Shown one piece after another: positions 45,565 through 55,752 of a DNA stretch of 64,000 bases. The DNA lies in contig JBHGNT010000006.1 in assembly GCA_043228905.1 (NCBI GenBank), positions 17,980,001 through 18,044,000 on the forward strand, read 5' to 3'. The position numbers and the translations under genes are program-made. Numbering within the stretch: position 1 is the first letter of the stretch; the number at the start of each line of letters is the position of its first letter. Source of the stretch: Azolla caroliniana. Its lineage: Eukaryota > Polypodiophyta. The notes beneath the pieces were generated by a model that saw only the letters and a list, made by a program, of their open reading frames with translations, was not told the origin of the DNA and made no database searches.

Positions 45565-47320
45565 CCTTGGCTTTTCGTTGCATGCGATTGTCCGTATAAT
45601 TCGGCCAAATGACACAATCATCCATAAAGTTTAGCCCGTGCGCAATCCATACGTGCATCGCAACCAAACCGTAGACGCGTCCGCGCGTAAAAGTCCCGAC
45701 CGCGTAGTAGTGTACGCATCCACGCATGCGCGCATCCCGACCGCGCCGTAGTGTACGCATACACGCGAGCGCGCGTCCAACCCACACCGTGTATGCATCC
45801 GCGTGCAAAAGTCTCAACCGCGCCGTAGTGTACGCATCCACGCATGCACACGTGCACACACACGTGTCCGCCCGCTCGTCCGCACATGGCTTTTCGTTGC
45901 ATGCGATTGTCCGTATAATTCGGCCAAATAACACAATCATCCATAAAGTTTAGCCCGTGCGCAATCCGTATGTGCATCGCAACCAAACCGTAGACGCGTC
46001 CGCGCGTAAAAGTCCCGACCGCGTAGTACTGTACGCATCCACGCATGCGCACATCCCGACCGCGCCGTACTGTACGCATCCACGCGCGCGCGCGTCCAAC
46101 CCACACCGTGTACGCATCCGCGTGCAAAAGTCTCGACCGCGCCGTAGTGTACGCATCCACGCATGCACACGTGCACACACACGCGTCCGCCCGCTCGTCC
46201 GCACATGGCTTTTCGTTGCATGCGATTGTCCGTATAATTCAGCCAAATGACACAATCATCCATAAAGTTTAGCCCGTGCGCAATCCGTACGTGCATTGCA
46301 ACCAAACCGTAGACGCGTCCGCGCGTAAAAGTCCCGACCGCGTAGTACTGTACGCATCCACGCATCCCGACTGCGCCGTAGTGTACGCATCCACGCATGC
46401 ACACGTGCACACACACGCGTCCACCCGCTCGTCCGCACATGGCTTTTCATTGCATGCGATTGTCCGTATAATTCGGCCAAATGACACAATCATCCATAAA
46501 GTTTAGCCCGTGCGCAATCCGTACGTGCATCACAACCAAACCGTAGACGCGTCCGCGCGTAAAAGTCCCGACCGCGTAGTACTGTACACATCCACGCATG
46601 CACGCATCCCGACCGCGCCGTAGTGTACGCATCCACGCGCGCGCGCGTCCAACCCACACCGTGTACGCATCCGCATGCAAAAGTCTCGACCGCGCCGTAG
46701 TGTACGCATCCACGCATGCACACGTGCACACACACGCGTCCGCCCGCTCGTCCGCACATGGCTTTTCGTTGCATGCGACTGTCCGTATAATTCGGCCAAA
46801 TGACACAATCATCCATAAAGTTTAGCCCATGCGCAATCTGTACGTGCATCGCAACCAAACCGTAGACGCGTCAGCGCGTAAAAGTCCCGACCGCGTAGTA
46901 CTATACGCATCCACGCATGCGCGCATCCCGACCACGCCGTAGTGTACGCATCCACGCACACGCGCGTCCAACCTGCACCGTGTACACATCCGCGTGCAAA
47001 AGTCTCGACCGCGCCGTAGTGTACGCATCCACGCATGCACACGTGCACACACACGCGTCCGCCCGCTCGTCCGCACATGGCTTTTCATTGCATGCGATTG
47101 TCCGTATAATTCGGCCAAATGACACAATCATCCATAAAGTTTAGCCCGTGCGCAATCCGTACGTGCATCACAACCAAACCGTAGACGCGTCCGCGCGTAA
47201 AAGTCGCGACCGCATAGTACTGTACACATCCACGCATGCGCGCATCCCGACCGCGCCGTAGTGTACGCATCCACGCATGCACACGTGCACACACACGCGT
47301 CCGCCCGCCCCTCCGCACAT
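45565..47320. repeat. CpG-rich 319-bp satellite array in F
   Basis: Six units. CCATAAAGTTTAGCCC recurs at 45622, 45941, 46260, 46494, 46813 and 47132: spacings 319, 319, 234, 319, 319, and the last unit is also short (about 77 bp missing). Units are full of CG, ACGCATCC and alternating purine-pyrimidine runs (CGCGCGCGCG, GCACACGTGCACACACACG). Overlapping frames on both strands here are by-products of the repeat. It contrasts sharply with the AT-rich rest of F. Confidence 0.93.
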
Positions 47321-48003
47321 ACGCATCCGTCCGGAACGTCCACGCGTATACATCCGAAGACATCCACGCGTGTGTACATCCGAAAACGTCCTCACAGCCA
47401 TGAACACGCGTGTATGCTTGAAGCGTGCACACCACATAGTGTAGCCCAAGTCACCTTGACCATTCTATGCTCCAAACATTGATAGAATGAATATGTTTTG
47501 GTTTCCCTTATATATTTTGGGTTCTAATGTTGTCCTATCTATGTGGGATATCTCACAGTTTTGTCTTTTCTTTTCTTTTCTTCAAACTTTACACTCACAT
47601 AACTTGATACTTGTTTATCCGTTTTATGCGTAGTAAAATACGCTATGAAGCTCTTGAACACATCTATCTTTCCATATCCATATATTAAGCTAATCGTAAA
47701 TAATTATTTTACTAGTTTTTATATCGTGTGTGAAAAACCACACGACAACGTGATGTGGCAAATGATCATGCATAATGGACCTAGGAATTTAGTATATAAT
47801 TTATGGTGCACATATCAATTTATGTTGCACGTTTATGTTGCACATTTATGGTGCTTATTTATATAATTAAAACTCTCTACTATTTTCAATGGTAGCTTTT
47901 TGCATAGCTAATTTATCAATGGTAGTTTTTTGCAAAAATAACTATTGATCAATGGTAGCTTTTTGCATAGCTAATAATTAGCTATGTCAAGGACATAGCT
48001 AGT
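47321..48003. other. F right subterminal region
   Basis: A short CATCCACGCGTGTACATCCG repeat (47330-47400), then AT-rich sequence without a gene. At 47880-47995 there are three copies of CAATGGTAGCTTTTTGCATAG and a variant AGCTATG...CATAGCT hairpin (about 47980-48000), i.e. palindrome-related subterminal repeats just inside the right terminus. Confidence 0.6.
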
Positions 48004-48028
48004 TGTTTCCAGTCGCATGCTTTCACCC
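48004..48028 (-). repeat. right terminal inverted repeat of F
   Basis: On the minus strand GGGTGAAAGCATGCGACTGG; pairs with 35586-35610 with 3 mismatches in 25. Confidence 0.88.
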
Positions 48029-48419
48029 AAGTTCAAATAATATAACACGTAGATTATATTTTTATTATGTTGTGAGTATTGGCTCAATGGTAGAGATTGA
48101 CGCTTTCAGTTAAGGTTCTGGGTTTGAGTCCTCTCTAGTGCATGTAATACAATTCTTTTCCTTTCTATAGCCGTTCTATATAATGTACTATATTATATTA
48201 TTTATATATTTATGAATGTTTGCTAATTGGTAACATGTGAGGCTCATAAGGTGGAGGTTATTAGTTCAAGTCCTCTCTTGTCCTCATAATATAATGTTTT
48301 ACTTTATTCACCTATATAATGTATAATATTATATAAAACACTGTCAACATTCTTTTTATTTTAGTTATGTATTTATCTTATTGTAAACTTTTAATGTGAA
48401 GCTTTCATACTTCATGACA
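48029..48419 (-). repeat. 5' LTR of gypsy E, outer part
   Basis: Continues the left-LTR alignment from TTCAAATAAT onwards and ends ACTTCATGACA at 48419. It contains two tRNA-like modules (about 48072-48140 and 48216-48285). Confidence 0.88.
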
Positions 48420-49396
48420 ACACCGGTATACGTTGAGAGCATAAACATGTTGGATGGCTTAGTAGACGATGAAGTCGATGAGTACTTAGATGAACATCCC
48501 AAGATCGTGCCGTTATTTGAGGTAGATGACACCGAAGACGTCACACTGTACGTCATGCATTCAGAGGAAGTCTTGACGAGCCGGATCGGGAGGCAATCCG
48601 GGAATTGTGACAGGCTCGGTAATCGCCCCAACTGTACCAACACTAGATCAACCTTAGTAAGGACACGAAGCTGGTGGCGCAACGACGTTACCGATGACCC
48701 CAAACTATGCAACAAGAGTTAAAGATGAAATTGATAAGCTTTTGAAAGTCGGTTTCATTCGATCAGTAAAACAAGCAACCTAGCTAAGTCATATTAGTGT
48801 TGTCCCAAAGAAAACCAACAAGATTGTCTATGTGGACTATTGGAAACTGAACATCGCTACGGTAATGGACACATTCTTGCTGCCATTCACAGATAGGGTG
48901 TTAGACGTAGTAGCTGGTCATGAGGTATATAACAATATGGATGGATTTAGTGGCTATAATCAAATCCGGATGCACCCAACCGATCAGGAGAAAACGACGT
49001 TCATTACGGCATGGGGAGTGTTTGTTGTGGTAGTAATGATGTTCGGTCTAAAGACGACACCAACGACATTCTAGAGGATTATCATGGAAATATTTGGGAA
49101 ATATATTCTAACGTTCATGAAGGTCTTTTTGGATGATTTTGCAGTTTATAACCGGAAGGGAGAATATTTGGACCATCTCCGGATTTGTCTGGAGAAGTGT
49201 CGGGGATTCCGACTAAGCTTGAATCCAACGAAATGTGTTTTCGAGGTAACCAACGGGACACTACTCGAGCACATCGTTAGTAAAGATGGAATCGTTGTGG
49301 ATCCGGACAAGGTGACAACCATCTTAAAAGCACAAGCACCGACTAACATTAATGCATTGGGCTATTTTTTAGGTCAAATCCAGTGGCACAACCATC
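48420..49396 (+). pseudogene. gypsy A reverse transcriptase, then truncation
   Basis: Resumes A after E with YVESINMLDGLVDDEVDEYL, then RT at about 48715-49390: MDGFSGYNQIRMHP, VVVMMFGLKTTPTTF, an in-frame TAG (49072-49074, CAG in D) and MKVFLDDFAVY with intact FLDD. After FLGQIQWH near 49390 homology to pol stops. RNase H, integrase and the pol tail, about 2 kb in B and D, are absent. Confidence 0.87.
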
Positions 49397-49711
49397 ATGA
49401 AGAGACAAGGAAGAGATACTATTCGATATGATGAATGGTCACCACGAAAAGGCGTCACATCAGCCATTTAAAACGCACCACGCGGCATAATCATACTATT
49501 ATAGTACACGACATGCATGCGCGGGAATCAAGAAAAGGCGGCTGGAAGAATGGGGGCACAAAACTTCCAGATGACCAAAAGCCTGTCATTTCGCGAAAGA
49601 AGGATTTTGAGAACGCAACAGAGCACACATGGTTCCGGAGGAGCACAGGCAATCAACCAAGCCCAAGGAAATCACCACAACAGTGCAGTCGAAGAAGAAG
49701 ACACTGAACCT
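49397..49711 (+). promoter_or_regulatory. gypsy A inter-ORF spacer with TATA-like box
   Basis: Contains CATTTAAA at 49465-49472, 246 bp before the second ATG, and ATGCGCGGGAAT...AAAAGGCGGCT near 49518-49545, which is shared with D (62793-62821). Open upstream to 49517 in the second ORF's frame, so the start may be earlier. Confidence 0.5.
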
Positions 49712-50675
49712 ATGGCACTCTTGACCGCGACAAGGGATTGGCTCACCAAACATGGATTGGAAGGCTTTCTCCAGGTAGCAGAGGCCCCACGACCCAAAGA
49801 ACCAGAGAAGGTTGCATTGAAAATCGGCCTTGAACAAATCACTAAGGGCACAATGCAAGCGCTTGTCGGATTGCCTACCGGAGGGCTGCACTCCATGGAA
49901 AACCCCTCCACCAAAATCCTGATAGAGTACTTCAAAGATCACTCCATTGCAAGCAAGGCGTACAGAACACAAGGTGGGGAGGATCCCTTGTTTCAGGAGA
50001 TGGCCCATGTTTTATTAGAATATGGTTTTGTACACCCTCGCCCACGGGCCATGCTGAAGAATAGAGCTGGTTTTATCATAGCCACATTTGAAGGCGTCAA
50101 AGTGGACTGGCCGATAATCGTGGAGGATGCTTTGAGGGTAGACATCCAATCCGTCATAGATGGCAAAAAGGCATGGTGCGGGTTGACACAATGGCTAACC
50201 CTGTTAGTAACCCCAACACACACCATCAAGCCAAAGAAACGGGCCCAACTAGAAACCACACTGAATAAGGCATCCAAACGATAACAGCTCCTGTCAAAGC
50301 ACAACCCCGAATGGACGAAAAGGGAATCATCTTAGCGGACACAGGAACCAATGGAGCCAGTTCCAGAGAAAAAGGCCAAACCAATCAAAATCAAGCTGCG
50401 CCGGTACAACGAGGACAGGGATAGGGACGACCTAGTCCGCTAGGTGAACCAGGAAACCGCGAAGGAAGAGGCTGAACATGAACCAGCCAAAGCCCTTCAA
50501 CGTCACCCAACGAAGCATGACACGGAGTAGGAGGGGGAAGGATCGGGTCTGGAGCAGGACAGTACCCTGAAGACCTACTCAGCGGTGATACAACCCAGGA
50601 CAAAGGAAGAGCCAGGAATAAGACCAGAAGCGGTCACAATGGCTCAACAGGAACCAGTTATAGAAAGTTGGACCT

Positions 50676-51140
50676 TGTTGAGAAGTAAGCTCAACATGGT
50701 ATGTGGTGCTTATTGGGAAATAAGCTATAGTGGCTACTTAGCTACTTGTGAACATAAAGGAGAAACAACTAATTAGCTACTGACAGCTAATTAGCTACCG
50801 ACAACTATTTAGCGACTGACAACTAATTAGCTGCATATGTAAGTAACTTATTACTTAGGTAAAAAGAAGAGAGTAGGTAAGTAAGAAACATACAGGAAGT
50901 AGAACTCTGAGAGAGAGAGTGAGGATAGAGAGGAAGAACTCAGAGAGTGAGAGTAGAAGAGAGAAACAGATGAGAGCAAGTAGAGCTCTGCGTGTAATGA
51001 AATAGAAGAAGTTTTGGTTGCTACAGAGGTAAGTCTCCTTCCCCCTTCCCTTCTGTGTTTGAGCACCAAACGATCCAGCACACCACGATCCGCCGCGCAC
51101 ATAAGAAGAGCCCGAGTGCCTTCTTCACATTTTCTTAACA
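50676..51140 (+). mobile_element. solo LTR K (465 bp) in the second ORF of A
   Basis: TGTTGAGAAGTAAGC to TTTCTTAACA, flanked by perfect GACCT at 50671-50675 and 51141-51145. No internal region, so it arose by LTR-LTR recombination. It carries four 18-bp units (ACAACTAATTAGCTACTG type) at about 50765-50836, AG-rich microsatellite at 50908-50960, and an accidental frame on either strand. The terminal bases are copia-like; the full-length family is not in this window. Confidence 0.9.
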
Positions 51141-51649
51141 GACCTCACTGGGTCTTCAAGCACATGAGCACGAGGAACGCCATCCAGAGCGGACATTGGA
51201 ACCACTGACACAATGCCTCAAAAAGGAGTACGAACCAAGACCGGAGCTAGGGTAGTAGTTTGCTGACCTAACACATGGAACATGCTGACAATGATTAAAG
51301 TGGGTCGGAGAGCAAGTAGCCGGTGCTGCCGACCGAATGGAGGACGAACAACGACAAGTTGGAAGTCAGGCAGAACGGTTGTTAGCCACAATAGAAGAAT
51401 TAGAGAAGGCCCGGGCATAGATCCAAAGCCTGGCGGAAGAGTTGAAAAGGGCCAAGGAATACCCAGTCATCATGGCTAACATGGGCCAACAATGTGCAGT
51501 AATGGAGCCGGTGCCACCGGCTAATCTACAAAAGGAAGCTCCGGAAACGGATGCACAATCGATGGTTAGTATAGCCCTGGAAAAAAATGTTAGGCGAGAA
51601 CATGAAATCTTAACCATAAGGGAGGAATTAACCACTCAGGAAGCATTGT

Positions 51650-51676
<27 letters not shown>
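51650..51676 (+). repeat. (GA)n microsatellite in the second ORF of A
   Basis: About 13 GA repeats inside the coiled-coil coding region, following a TGA. B has ordinary coding sequence at the matching place (CATTACACACCCGAGAGCG), so this is an expansion within the dead gene. Confidence 0.75.
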
Positions 51677-51680
<4 letters not shown>

Positions 51681-52997
51681 AAAGCAGACAGCTGAAGAAG
51701 AAAAGCGGAGAATAGAAAAAAATCTCTGGAAAAGTCACACAAACAACGACCGGTTGAAGGAGGAAAGAGAAAATTTGCTGCAAGAGAAGGATAAGCTCTG
51801 AAGAATGGCGGAAATGGAAATAGAGTGGCTTAAGGAAGAAATCGAACAAAAGGACCAGGAGGATCGAGTACGCTCTCAAATCAACCGGCGCCTTAAGCAG
51901 AAAAAGGAGGATTTGGAAAAGCTACATTGGGACCACAAGCAACTAGACGCCGAACACAAGAAGCTTGGGTCGGAATTTGACCGGTAGCAAGAGAAGATGA
52001 AAGAAATCTCGACGAAGCTGGCCAAGAAAACGGAGGCGTTGGCGGAGGAACACACCCAGGCGCTTGCTACGGCGAAGGCCCTTACAGAAGGGGCAAAGGA
52101 AAAAACGGAGTTGAACCGGAAGCACTATGAAGAAACAGAACGGGCTAAAATGGTTTTGGATAAGATTCAAACGACCTACCAAACCAAGTTCCTCGAGTAT
52201 GAAATGCAGGCATAGGCCACTGCCGCACTCATCAAGAAGATGAAGGACGAAAAGAAGGCTGCAGAGGACAGTATAAAGCTCGTTGTGGAACGAATACAGA
52301 TGATAGTCATGGCATCGAAGAACCGGACAAAGGAGAATATCGATGACTCCTCGACGGCAATGTGGACGCGATGGTCACAACAAGAGGTAGAATTATAGAT
52401 ACTTTGGGCAGATGCAAAGAACTGAAAAAAAACCGGGGATAATTTCTACAAGATGGACGAAGAGAGTATAGGCACCATCCAGGAGGAATTGGCAGACAAC
52501 TTCTTTTCCATGGCTGAATCCCACCTCGAAGATGTCCGGAGGCTGATTGAAAGGCTTCTTCATGATCAACTCAATACACAACTTCAATTTGAGCGATTCG
52601 AACGGGAACGCCGGTGGCTGGAAGCAGAAAAACGGAGGGCAGCAATAAATATAAGTGATGAGGAGCATATTGCGGAACCGCAACCGCATCAGGAGGAGCA
52701 GCCAAATGAAGTCGAGGGTGAACAACCAATGGAAGCTGGTGTGGACCAAAACAAAATGGTCAGGTTGGAGCAGCAAGCAAGAACCAGAAATGAGGAAAAT
52801 GTTGAAGCTGATGCAAGAACGGATATGCCACAACCGAAAGAAGCCAGAGAGCAACAACAGGCGCAACATGAGCAACAACAACAGAATGAAGAACCACTCG
52901 AAACCCTAGACCAGAGCATATTGGACATACTCGACGAGGATTGACGGGGCTATCCCGTGAGTTCAATGTACAATGTACTTTCCCATAGGCATGCCAG

Positions 52998-53452
52998 TGT
53001 TGGCCGATGGCCGGAGTATGAAAGACAAGTGGGGGACATGTTAGAAATGGAATTTAAGTTATTAGTATTAGTGATTAATTACTTAGAATTAAAATAGGAA
53101 TGGACGGATTTGGAAGAGTGGCATTGATCTAGATCCGGACCAATTCGTAACCGGTTGCCGATATGGCACCGTTTTGTAAACAGAACCGAATGCCTATAAA
53201 TGGATCCGAAGAATGATGTATTAAGTCCGACGGAATTAATATAAGTGAAGTAGGATTTAAGATTATTGTGTATCTATGTACTTTCCGTTTTGTGCGTATT
53301 GTCTTATCTTACGCATGTAATCAATTCATGTACGTTGTTAATCCCGAACCAATCCGGATAAAATTATATCTGTGTCGGAACCATTAACCCCTTTGGTGAA
53401 GTGATCCGGAAGGACACCCTGTGTTAGTGGCTAGTCCGGCCCCGGAATAACA
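52998..53452 (+). repeat. 3' LTR of gypsy A (455 bp)
   Basis: TGTTGGCCGATGGCC to GGAATAACA, then GTCTA. TATAAAT at 53195-53201. The stem-loop is at 53401-53417, identical in form to the 5' copy. Confidence 0.9.
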
Positions 53453-55146
53453 GTCTATCCGGACGAACTTAAACTTTCGTTTGGATTGCGTTTTCATTCT
53501 CTCTTGGAACTCTTTGAAGATGAATAACACCAGATCCTTTTATCTTCAACGCGGAAGCCCACAACATCTGGATATAATCATCTTTGAAGGTCATGTAATT
53601 TATTGTGCATCGACATGTGACTTCATATCAACATAGCATTTGTCTATATGCACGACTTCTAGAGCGTTCTTCATCCTCATCGGAGGTCTAGGATGAAACA
53701 CAACCCTATTCTCCTTACTGGCCTAGTAGTCAACGCATTTGTCGATATGCACATTCGTCACCTCCGACAGGAGTTCCTTTCTAGCTAGTATCTACGTACC
53801 TTTCTAACTCCTTTGCCACAACGCGTTGGCTATGTCGGTTGCCACATTTATCTCGTTCTGGCTCAATCATGCATGCATCACATATAATGTATTTTGCTTT
53901 CGGGCACGAGCCACAATTAGATTTCCCTTGCAGAATTTCCATGTGCCGTTTCAGAAGTTACCACTGTAACCTTCATCGTCCAGCCATCTGGCCGATATCA
54001 GATTCAACCTGATATCGAGAACATGGTATACATCTTTCAATACCATTCTACAACCTGTTGACGTCAACAAACATACTTCTCCGACTCTGACAATCTTGCA
54101 TGCACCATCATTTCCCATTTTCATGTAGTCGTAATCTCTAGTCTTGGAGGATGAGAAGCACTCTCTGTTGGGGGTCATGTGAAATGACACAGTCGAATCA
54201 AGCACCCAAGATGATTCATCGCTGGCAAGATTTACTTCATTCTATTCATTGATGAACAACAACTCCCCCTCGCTTGTGATAATGGTTGAGGTGTTCTTAC
54301 TTTTCGGAATCTTCTTCAGATCGGCACCTTCAGCTCCCCCTTTGTCCTTCCAGTAATGCTTATAGTTCTTCTGGAAGTGTCCTAACTACCCACAATAGAA
54401 GCACGTGAGCATTCCCTTTAACTTCGACCTCGGTCTGGACCTGTCCTTGTTTTTGCAAATTTCTCTGCCTGCCCCTTCCTTTATTAGAATCACCATCTGT
54501 GACTAGGACCGTATGATCAGAGATGGACTCTCTATCCTTCCGATGAGCTTCTTCATTCAGCAAGCTTGACTTCACCATCTCTAGGGACAACTGCTTCCCT
54601 TGTGATCCCGCATGACACAGGGTCACCATGAGTGTCTCCCAACAATTCAGAAGGGATCCCAATAGCAACAATGCCAGTACCTCATCAGCTAGAGGTACTT
54701 CCATTGAGGTGGTCCGATTGATTAATCCTTGGAAGGCATTTAGGTGCTTAGCCATATATGAGCCATCCAGATATCTCAGCCTCACTATCTTCTTGAAGAC
54801 GGAGACTTTGTTTACAATGTTCTAGTTCACAAACATGAACCTGATCTTCTTCCAAAGGATGTCGGCTTGTGTCTCTTGATTGAAGTGGTTTATAGACTCA
54901 TGTCTATAAAACACCTTATATATGCAATTGTCTTTAGATGCATGACTTCCCAAGTCAATGCATTGATCTTGTCTGGTTTTTCTTTGCCATATTGCACCAG
55001 CAACCACAGGTCTTTGCATACGAGCATGTCTCTCATCTTCGACTTCCAAACTGAGTAGTTGGAGCCGATTAGCTTGAAGATCCCTCCAAAGGATTCATCC
55101 ATATTTCTATAGCTTGGAGATTAGGAACCTCGCTTTGATACCAGTT
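53453..55146 (-). pseudogene. copia H gag, protease and start of integrase
   Basis: Read on the minus strand: gag start ATG at 55102 (MDESFGGIFKLIGSNYSVWK), gag centre 54360-54785 (VPLADEVLALLLLGSLLNCW), a broken zinc knuckle near 54390, protease at 53951-54205 where VLDSTVSFHMT replaces the family's VVDSGASFHLT, then degraded integrase to 53453. Continues at 5172 on the other side of A. The primer-binding site remnant is GCTTTGATACCA at 55132-55143 on the plus strand, one base off the classic sequence. Confidence 0.85.
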
Positions 55147-55752
55147 TGATAGAATATGGGACCGGCCACAACCGGTTCACAAGAAAAATGTGAAAAGATA
55201 ATAACGGAAACAACTGAAAACAGAGAATGCATACACACAAAGACACGTGATATTAATGTGGAAACCCTAAAAGGGAAAAACCATGGGAGCCCACAGACTC
55301 GAAATAGAATGACTATGTAAAGAGGAATACACAAGAAACTCTAGGCAAAAACCTTGTGCTCGTCTTCGTCTTGCCGATGGTTACTCACACTCTCTCCATC
55401 TGTACATCACCCAATGATTACCACACTATATTCATAATGATTCCCTAGGTGTATTTATACTCACACACAGTATGGGCTATTTACAAATATAGCCCAAACT
55501 GGATGAATCAGATTTAGCCAAATCGGTCACAATCCGGATTGGCTATGGGCCGATCAACTTTCATCCGATTCAGCTAATGACCAATTGGTTATTGGCATAC
55601 TCTCATCAAATTAGCCATCGGTTGATCAACTGGCTACCATTTTGATTTGGATTTCCTATCCAGATCCTAGCTGGATAGCCAACTCCGATTTGGCTCTCTG
55701 CTAGACAGTCTCTGATTCGGCTCTCAAACTATCCCATCCGGAGGGACTAACA
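55147..55752 (-). repeat. 5' LTR of copia H (606 bp)
   Basis: On the minus strand TGTTAGTCCCTCCGG to TTCTATCA. It holds the GGCTATTTACAAATATAGCC inverted repeat (55477-55496) and a TATA-like TATAAATA on the minus strand near 55452-55460, as in the other copia LTRs. CCAAG (55753-55757) should be its target duplication; the partner is off-window. Confidence 0.87.

Larger units (their letters stand above)
35586..48028. mobile_element. Large DNA transposon F (12.4 kb, 4-bp target duplication)
   Basis: Starts GGGTAAAAGCATGCGAGTG and ends with the imperfect inverted copy CAGTCGCATGCTTTCACCC (about 25-bp termini, 3 mismatches). AAGT flanks both ends (35582-35585 and 48029-48032) and occurs once in the sister LTR at 24634-24637, a direct empty site. 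It holds spliced-gene remains on the plus strand, transposase-like pieces on the minus strand, two palindrome arrays and two unrelated tandem arrays. A 4-bp duplication suits the Sola group, but that is inference. Confidence 0.88.
23978..48419 (-). mobile_element. Ty3/gypsy element E, minus strand, different lineage
   Basis: Left (3') LTR 23978-24951. Right (5') LTR 34938-48419, itself split by the DNA transposon F. Internal gag, protease, RT, RNase H and integrase remains read on the minus strand. G is inserted between RNase H and integrase. The flanks belong to A: ATAAGGAGCTCACG on the left aligns with the bases just before CACCGGTATACG on the right. I cannot find a perfect target duplication (CACG against CACC at best). 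Confidence 0.87.
49712..52944 (+). pseudogene. gypsy A second ORF (unknown coiled-coil protein)
   Basis: ATG 49712 to TGA 52942-52944. Frame 2 before the solo LTR K and frame 1 after it; K plus its duplication (470 bp) accounts exactly for the shift, so the original 920-codon frame is preserved. N-terminal domain: TRDWLTKHGLEGFLQVAEAP, AYRTQGGEDPLFQEMAHVLL, AGFIIATFEGVKVDWPIIVE. Linker, then coiled coil (WLKEEIEQKDQEDRVRSQIN, NTQLQFERFERERRWLEAEK), a Gln-rich stretch and the C-terminal LETLDQSILDILDED. Several nonsense codons. Same gene as 13800-16652 and 62981-63335. Confidence 0.8.
5173..53452 (+). mobile_element. Ty3/gypsy element A (Tat/Athila-like), four times interrupted
   Basis: LTRs at 5173-5638 and 52998-53452, flanked by the 5-bp duplication GTCTA at 5168-5172 and 53453-53457. 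Interrupted by B (7139-17140), C (17435-23035), E (23978-48419) and the solo LTR K (50676-51140). Removing these leaves about 8 kb: gag, protease, RT, then a second ORF. RNase H and integrase are missing, so it could not insert by itself now. Family placement rests on the RT motif GVFVAVVMMFGLKTA and overall likeness to B and D. Confidence 0.9.
3949..55752 (-). mobile_element. Old Ty1/copia element H, host of the whole nest
   Basis: Minus-strand copia element split into 3949-5172 and 53453-55752 by gypsy element A. The two parts rejoin in the integrase region: the left part ends CCATCGTCTA and the right part starts GTCTATCCGG, with GTCTA duplicated. Its 5' LTR is at 55147-55752. Its 3' LTR is left of the window, beyond copia I, which also interrupts it. 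Coding remains are heavily decayed. It is the outermost and therefore oldest element here. Confidence 0.88.

Noticed and set aside
45512-47435. Many overlapping open frames on both strands, with Arg/Cys/His-rich products
   Set aside because: They follow the 319-bp satellite period, exist in several frames on both strands at once, and start or end at repeat boundaries. They are by-products of stop-poor GC-rich repeats.
35586-48028. F as a CACTA, hAT or MULE element
   Set aside because: The termini do not begin CACTA, and the duplication is 4 bp, not 3, 8 or 9. The empty site in the sister LTR fixes the duplication length.
48216-48285. Functional tRNA-Met gene
   Set aside because: The anticodon-stem bases do not pair well and no acceptor stem forms; it is shared by both LTRs of E, so it is at most tRNA-derived.
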